DNA from: CAG-488 sp963649715
Lineage (GTDB): Bacteria > Bacillota > Clostridia > Oscillospirales > Acutalibacteraceae
Direction: 5' to 3'
Length of the DNA: 64,000 bases
Assembly: GCA_963649715.1 (NCBI GenBank)
Contig: CAVJIV010000013.1
Span: 1 to 64,000, forward strand
Position 1 is the first letter of the stretch, and each line of letters opens with the position of its first letter. This document shows, piece after piece, positions 59,943 to 64,000 of this stretch. The position numbers and the translations under genes were made by a program. The notes under the pieces were generated by a model. That model made no database searches, was not told the DNA's origin, and was given only the letters and a program-made list of their open reading frames with translations.

Positions 59943-61148
59943 TTAAAGAGCTTCAACTATCTCCTTGGTATCCCTTGCAATCATAAGCTCCTCGTTGGTG
60001 CAGATAACATATACCTTTACCTTTGAATCGGGAGTCGAGATTTCGCCCTCCGGACCTCTCTTGAGTTTATCATTTATCTCATAGTTGATTTCAACGCCCA
60101 TGAATTTAAGCTGATCGCAAACACGATCTCTGTACTGCGGATTATTCTCGCCGATGCCGCCCGTAAATACGATAGCGTCAAGGCCGCCCATTGCCGCAGC
60201 AAAGCCGCCTATGTATTTGGTGAGCTGGTGGCAGAGCATGGATTCGATAAGCTTCGCTCTCTCGTCTCCCTCTCTTGCTCTGGATTCGATGGTTCTGTTG
60301 TCGCTTGTGCCGCAAAGACCGAGCATGCCGGACTTTTTGTTCATCACCGTGTCCATCTCATCGGGGCTAAGACCCTCTTTTTTCATTATGATAGGGACAA
60401 TGGCAGGGTCGATAGAGCCGCAGCGTGTGCCCATCATGATGCCCTCAAGAGGAGTTACACCCATTGTTGTATCAAAGCACTTGCCGTCAACAACTGCGGA
60501 AATCGAAGAACCGTTGCCGAGATGACAGGTTACTATCTTGCTGTGCTCCGGATTGCCGAGAAGCTCAACGCACTTCTTGCTTACAAAGCGGTGAGATGTG
60601 CCGTGGAAGCCATAACGGCGAATGCCGTACTTCTCGTAATATTCATACGGCAGAGCGTACATATATGCGTAGTCGGGCATTGTCTGGTGGAATCCGGTGT
60701 CGAAAACGGCAACCTGAGGAACGCCGGGCATGATCTGCTGGCAAGCCTTGATTCCCGTGAGATTTGCCGGATTATGAAGCGGTCCGAGGTCGAAGCACTC
60801 CTTGATGGCCCCCTCAACCTTATCGTCCACAAGAACCGAGCCGCTGAACTTTTCTCCGCCGTGAAGCACACGGTGACCTACGGCGTCGATTTCCTTGACC
60901 GAACCGATAACGCCGTGCTCGGAATCAACGAGAGTATCAAGAACTATCTTGAGAGCTGCGGCATGGTCCTGCATTTCCATCGGCAAAGCCTTAATATTTT
61001 TGGTTTCGTCAGACGGCACCTTGTGCGTAAAAGTGCTTTCGGTTCCGATCTGCTCGCAGTTTCCTTTTGCAAGAACTGTCTCGTTTTCCATATCAATGAG
61101 CTGATACTTGAGCGACGAGCTTCCTGCGTTGACAACAAGAATCTTCAA
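59943..61148 (-). CDS. ackA: Acetate kinase
   Basis: 401 residues from a TTG start at 61148, which has GGAGGG 7 bases upstream; the upstream in-frame TTG at 61163 overlaps that site. ILVVNAGSSSLKYQ, DTGFHQTMP, RRYGFHGTSHRFV, CHLGNGSSISAVVDGKCFDTTMG (in parts) and FTGGIGENN are the ASKHA kinase blocks. It makes ATP from acetyl phosphate, the last step of acetate fermentation. No pta gene adjoins. A good promoter lies at 61192-61220. Confidence 0.96.
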   Translation of the reverse strand: MKILVVNAGSSSLKYQLIDMENETVLAKGNCEQIGTESTFTHKVPSDETKNIKALPMEMQDHAAALKIVLDTLVDSEHGVIGSVKEIDAVGHRVLHGGEKFSGSVLVDDKVEGAIKECFDLGPLHNPANLTGIKACQQIMPGVPQVAVFDTGFHQTMPDYAYMYALPYEYYEKYGIRRYGFHGTSHRFVSKKCVELLGNPEHSKIVTCHLGNGSSISAVVDGKCFDTTMGVTPLEGIMMGTRCGSIDPAIVPIIMKKEGLSPDEMDTVMNKKSGMLGLCGTSDNRTIESRAREGDERAKLIESMLCHQLTKYIGGFAAAMGGLDAIVFTGGIGENNPQYRDRVCDQLKFMGVEINYEINDKLKRGPEGEISTPDSKVKVYVICTNEELMIARDTKEIVEAL

Positions 61149-61191
61149 AATTTTTCCCTCCAAGATATTGTATCAAAAAGATTTCTGTTAT

Positions 61192-61220
61192 ATTATATTA
61201 CTGTAGCTTTGTTTTTTCAA
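61192..61220 (-). promoter_or_regulatory. Sigma-A promoter of ackA
   Basis: On the minus strand TTGAAA (61220-61215), a 17-base spacer and TATAAT (61197-61192), 44 bases from the TTG start. Confidence 0.75.
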
Positions 61221-61281
61221 GACAAAGATTGATTTTTTTCGCATATTTAAAGCAATACTAAAATGATTATGGAGGACTTAT

Positions 61282-62631
61282 ATGAAAATCGGAGGAATTA
61301 TTGCGGAATACAATCCGTTTCACAACGGTCACGCTTATCAAATCGAGATGAGCAAGAAGCTCGGCGAATGGACTCATGTTGTCGCCGTCATCAGCTCAAA
61401 CTATGTTCAGCGGGGCGAGACGGCTCTCGTTTCAAAATGGGCAAGAGCCGAGATGGCCGTCAAAAACGGCGTTGATCTCGTTATCGAAATGCCGACACTT
61501 TGGAGCACCTCCTTTGCGCAGCGTTTTGCTTACGGCGGAGTTTCGCTGCTGAACAGCCTCGGCTGCGTCGATATGCTCAGCTTCGGCAGCGAGAGTGGCA
61601 ACATCGACGAGCTTATAGAATGTAAAAACGCAATCAACAGTGAAGCCGTTAACGAGCGACTCAAGGAAAACCTTGAATACGGTCTAAGCTTCGCCTCGGC
61701 ACGCTCGGAAGCTCTAAAGGCGGTTTGCGGCAACCGCTTTTTCGACATTCTCGAAGAGCCGAACAACACCCTCGGAATCGAATATCTTCAGGCATTGGAC
61801 AAGCTCAATTCGAGCATGATTCCGATGACAGTCAGGCGCATAGGAGCTGCCCACGATTCGCTGATGAGGAGCGACAATTTTGCGAGCGCATCGGACATTC
61901 GACAAATGATGCTTTCCGGCAGCAGGGATTGGGAGACATATGTTCCGCAATCCGTAGCCGATATCTATCATCGGGAGGAGGAAAACAATCTCGCCCCCTG
62001 CCCCAATTCAAAGCTTGAATTCGGCATTCTCTGCTGTATGCGTCAGCTCAGTGCGGAGGATATCGGTCTTTCGCCCGATGTCAGCGAAGGAATCGAATAC
62101 AGGATTCACGACGCAGCTCTCAAGGCAAGCTCTCTTGAGGAGCTTTATCAGCTTGCAAAAACGAAGCGTTATTCCCATGCAAGAATAAGACGGATCGTTT
62201 TTCACGCCTTCATGGGCTTCGTCGCCGACGACTATAAGGGCGAGCCGCCGTATATCCGTGTTCTTGCAATGAACGATAAGGGCAAGGAAATCCTTAAAGA
62301 AGCAAAGGCGAAAGCCGGCAAGCCCATCGTCACCAAGGCTTCGGACTTTGACAAGCTTGACGATTACGGCCGCCATGTTTTCGCCCTTGAGGATATGTGC
62401 ACCGATGTTTATTCGCTCGCTTCACCCGTAATTCTCCCCTGCGGCAGGGAAAAGACAACCGGCATTCTCGTCCTCGGCGATAAGCCGTCGGAGTTCGACG
62501 ATGAGCCGATCGTTTCCGATGACGCTTCAGCCGCCGTTGTATCCGAACCGGACGAATCCGTTCAGCCTACCGCTGAAGAAGAAAAGGAAGAAACGAATAT
62601 TCCTGCCGAAGAACCCGCCGAAATCGAATAA
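61282..62631 (+). CDS. tmcAL: tRNA(Met) cytidine acetate ligase
   Basis: 449 residues. GGIIAEYNPFHNGHAYQI has the HxGH nucleotidyltransferase motif, YVQRGETALVSKWARAEMAV and ADIYHREE follow. TmcAL (formerly YlbM) activates acetate with ATP and forms N4-acetylcytidine at the wobble base of elongator tRNA-Met. The last ~55 residues are an acidic, Pro/Glu/Ser-rich tail not needed for the fold, longer than usual. GGAGG precedes ATG 61282. The gene is divergent from ackA, so two enzymes of free acetate metabolism share a control region. Confidence 0.9.
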   Translation: MKIGGIIAEYNPFHNGHAYQIEMSKKLGEWTHVVAVISSNYVQRGETALVSKWARAEMAVKNGVDLVIEMPTLWSTSFAQRFAYGGVSLLNSLGCVDMLSFGSESGNIDELIECKNAINSEAVNERLKENLEYGLSFASARSEALKAVCGNRFFDILEEPNNTLGIEYLQALDKLNSSMIPMTVRRIGAAHDSLMRSDNFASASDIRQMMLSGSRDWETYVPQSVADIYHREEENNLAPCPNSKLEFGILCCMRQLSAEDIGLSPDVSEGIEYRIHDAALKASSLEELYQLAKTKRYSHARIRRIVFHAFMGFVADDYKGEPPYIRVLAMNDKGKEILKEAKAKAGKPIVTKASDFDKLDDYGRHVFALEDMCTDVYSLASPVILPCGREKTTGILVLGDKPSEFDDEPIVSDDASAAVVSEPDESVQPTAEEEKEETNIPAEEPAEIE

Positions 62632-62646
62632 TTTCCCTAAAAAATC

Positions 62647-62678
62647 AGCCTGCCGGAAATTCCGACAGGCTTAATTTT
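62647..62678 (+). terminator. Intrinsic terminator after tmcAL
   Basis: AGCCTGCCGGA (62647-62657) pairs with TCCGACAGGCT (62661-62671, one mismatch), then TAATTTTT. It may also serve the convergent ACP gene. Confidence 0.8.
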
Positions 62679-62693
62679 TCATGAAAATTTTGC

Positions 62694-62924
62694 TTATGTG
62701 TTCTCCTCAAGATAATAAACAACATCCTTGACCGTTATGAGGGTCGGGAGGATTCTGTCCGGGATCGTGATCTCGTACTTTTCCTCAATCATGCAGATGA
62801 GGTCAAAAAGCTCGAATGAATTAAGTCCGAGATCCGAGGTAAGAACATCGTCCGGCTCAACGGAGGTGATCCTGCCGTCGGTGTACTCATTAAGCATTTT
62901 CAAAAGGTCGTTTCTGATATCCAT
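62694..62924 (-). CDS. Acyl carrier protein
   Basis: 76 residues, a four-helix acidic carrier. LGLNSFELFDLICMIEE contains the Ser (~residue 37) that takes 4'-phosphopantetheine; the usual DSL is NSF here, as in secondary-metabolism or specialised carriers rather than the housekeeping AcpP. It starts 6 bases after the acyltransferase gene stop, so acyl groups on this carrier are probably the donor for that enzyme. GGAGTAAAGAAAC gives the ribosome site. Confidence 0.9.
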   Translation of the reverse strand: MDIRNDLLKMLNEYTDGRITSVEPDDVLTSDLGLNSFELFDLICMIEEKYEITIPDRILPTLITVKDVVYYLEENT

Positions 62925-62930
62925 GTTTCT

Positions 62931-64000
62931 TTACTCCTCAGCTTTAGCGGCTTTGCGCTTCTCATTGCGCTGACGCCATATTTCGTTAAATATTTCCTCG
63001 GTCGCAAGCGAAACCTTTGTGACCGAAAAATCACAATGCTCGGGGAAGACATACCATGTGTCCTCCAATGTATTAAGATCAATGCAGTCACGGCGATTGC
63101 CGAATCTGTAGTTATACTCAACATGAACGGCATACTGACCGGCTGCGTCGATATTCATCTCAAAAGGCTTGCCGTCATAGTCGCTGACTCCCTTGAGATG
63201 GAAGCCGGTCATATCGTGAACGAGATTACCTCTGCCCATATGTACAAATCCCTTTGAATTCGGCAGATCGTTTACATCGACCTGACATTCAAAGCGATAG
63301 GTTCCGTCAAGAACCTCCTTCTTGACCTGCTCGCGCTCCCACTTGTACCAATCGGTAGCGAATTTAAACTCCGTCTTACCGTCATCGGCTTCAAGCTCGC
63401 CGTAATAATTGAGCGTCCATGACTTTCCGCAATGCTCGCAAAAAACCTTGTCGTTCTTTGAATTCATCTTAAACTCGGTCATGCAATGCGGGCACTGATA
63501 AAGAACCTTATGAAGCCCCTCGGCACGCTTCTTGTAGCTGACCTTGACATGATTTTCGCTCTGCCATCTGAAATCGTCGTTATAGAGCAGATTTTTAAGC
63601 TTCTCGCCGATCTCCTCTGCACTTGCCTTTTTCAGCTCCTCGGGCGTATAGGCAAGAACCATATCCGCCTGTATCGGATGCACCCAACGCTTTCTGTGGT
63701 TGCCCCAGAACGGGTCATAGATATGATGTCCTCGGCAGGTGAGCGTCACAACCGGCACACCCTGATGCTTGACAAGCTGTCCGACAGCGTCCGGAATAAC
63801 CTCGGTAACGCCGCAAAGGGAATATCTTGCCTCGGCATAAATTCCGAAGATCTGGTTTTCTTTTAAAGCCTTGCGGCACTGGCGAAGAAGTGAAATATCC
63901 GCCGTGTATTTTCTTTTAGGGATTGCGCCGAGTCTTCTCAAGCCCCATTCCCTGCCGATATAATCGTCAACGGCAGCGGGGAAAATTCCCCTGTTCGGGC
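62931..64000 (-). CDS. PlsC-like acyltransferase with zinc-ribbon domain, N-terminus beyond window
   Basis: The frame stays open through the right edge; the 356 visible residues lack the N-terminal HX4D catalytic block, which should lie just outside. Visible acyltransferase blocks are AAVDDYIGREWGLRRLGAIP, FGIYAEARYSLCG (in place of the usual FPEGTRS) and VPVVTLTCRGHHI. Then residues ~170-200 carry two Cys pairs (YQCPHCMTEF and VFCEHCGKSW), a zinc ribbon unusual for lysophosphatidate acyltransferases, and a C-terminal ~140-residue beta-rich domain I do not recognise. Paired with an ACP gene 6 bases downstream. It may acylate a non-standard acceptor. Confidence 0.8.
   Translation of the reverse strand, partial: PNRGIFPAAVDDYIGREWGLRRLGAIPKRKYTADISLLRQCRKALKENQIFGIYAEARYSLCGVTEVIPDAVGQLVKHQGVPVVTLTCRGHHIYDPFWGNHRKRWVHPIQADMVLAYTPEELKKASAEEIGEKLKNLLYNDDFRWQSENHVKVSYKKRAEGLHKVLYQCPHCMTEFKMNSKNDKVFCEHCGKSWTLNYYGELEADDGKTEFKFATDWYKWEREQVKKEVLDGTYRFECQVDVNDLPNSKGFVHMGRGNLVHDMTGFHLKGVSDYDGKPFEMNIDAAGQYAVHVEYNYRFGNRRDCIDLNTLEDTWYVFPEHCDFSVTKVSLATEEIFNEIWRQRNEKRKAAKAEE

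Noticed and set aside
63939..63941. TTG as start codon of the right-edge acyltransferase
   Set aside because: The frame stays open to the window end with family-like residues (AAVDDYIGREWG) upstream, so the gene simply runs off the edge.

Overview
The window reads as chromosomal DNA of an anaerobic, spore-forming Gram-positive bacterium of the class Clostridia, most likely Oscillospiraceae/Ruminococcaceae. The reasons are the sporulation genes yabP, yabQ and a spoVB-like flippase in the classic yab order, strong AGGAGG-type ribosome binding sites, TTGACA/TATAAT promoters, a SecA with a C-terminal zinc tail, GPH-type sugar transporters, and short palindromic intergenic repeats of the kind common in gut Firmicutes. 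No phage, plasmid, transposase or CRISPR array was seen. Nearly all of the window is ordinary core metabolism. The unusual material lies between genes and in local duplications.

Layout from left to right. A tRNA-Val and a DUF421/DUF4363 membrane pair (1-1250) precede two tandem paralogous GPH transporters (1463-4953) that share a 610-bp identical tract. Next come D-lactate-type dehydrogenase, serA and serC (5395-8854, minus), then a glycolytic run pgk-tpiA-gpmI (9132-12698, plus). A myo-inositol catabolic cluster follows (12770-21084, minus: iolG, iolA, iolE, iolD, iolC and a GPH transporter). It lacks iolB, iolJ and iolR inside the window. A secreted Ser-rich protein, exonuclease III, an anchored unknown protein, dCMP deaminase, secA and a PI-PLC-like enzyme follow (21332-29452). 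A long minus-strand block (29499-49228) carries a Na/Pi transporter, a lipid kinase, an rRNA methyltransferase, a membrane glycosyltransferase, an orphan fumarase alpha subunit, the yabR-divIC-yabQ-yabP-rqcP-hup-mazG-spoVB cell-division/sporulation cluster, hemZ-MBL-dtd-relA, recJ and a glycosyltransferase.

After a fourth GPH transporter comes a complete eight-gene aromatic amino acid operon (50917-59179, minus), read pheA-aroB-aroC-aroEK-aroQ-aroA-tyrA-aroF. It is preceded by a perfect-consensus promoter, a 25-residue leader peptide with a Phe-Tyr-Tyr-Tyr-His-His run and an intrinsic terminator. This is the architecture of ribosome-mediated attenuation, which is rare in Firmicutes. The right end holds a DUF188 protein, ackA, tmcAL (which uses acetate) and an ACP-plus-acyltransferase pair that runs off the edge.

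The strongest structure not explained by genes is a dispersed palindromic repeat. Its ends read TTAAGGCAATACCGCAC and the inverse. It occurs as two ~165-bp long copies and several 30-55-bp hairpin copies. One long copy separates the promoter of the second GPH gene from its ribosome binding site. The other supplies the last codons and the stop of recJ and lies where many Clostridia carry apt. A 116-bp duplication of the 3' end of aroQ and a second palindrome family at ~35.8 kb and ~50.85 kb are also visible. Coordinates and complementarities were read by eye. No alignment, folding or database search was run.
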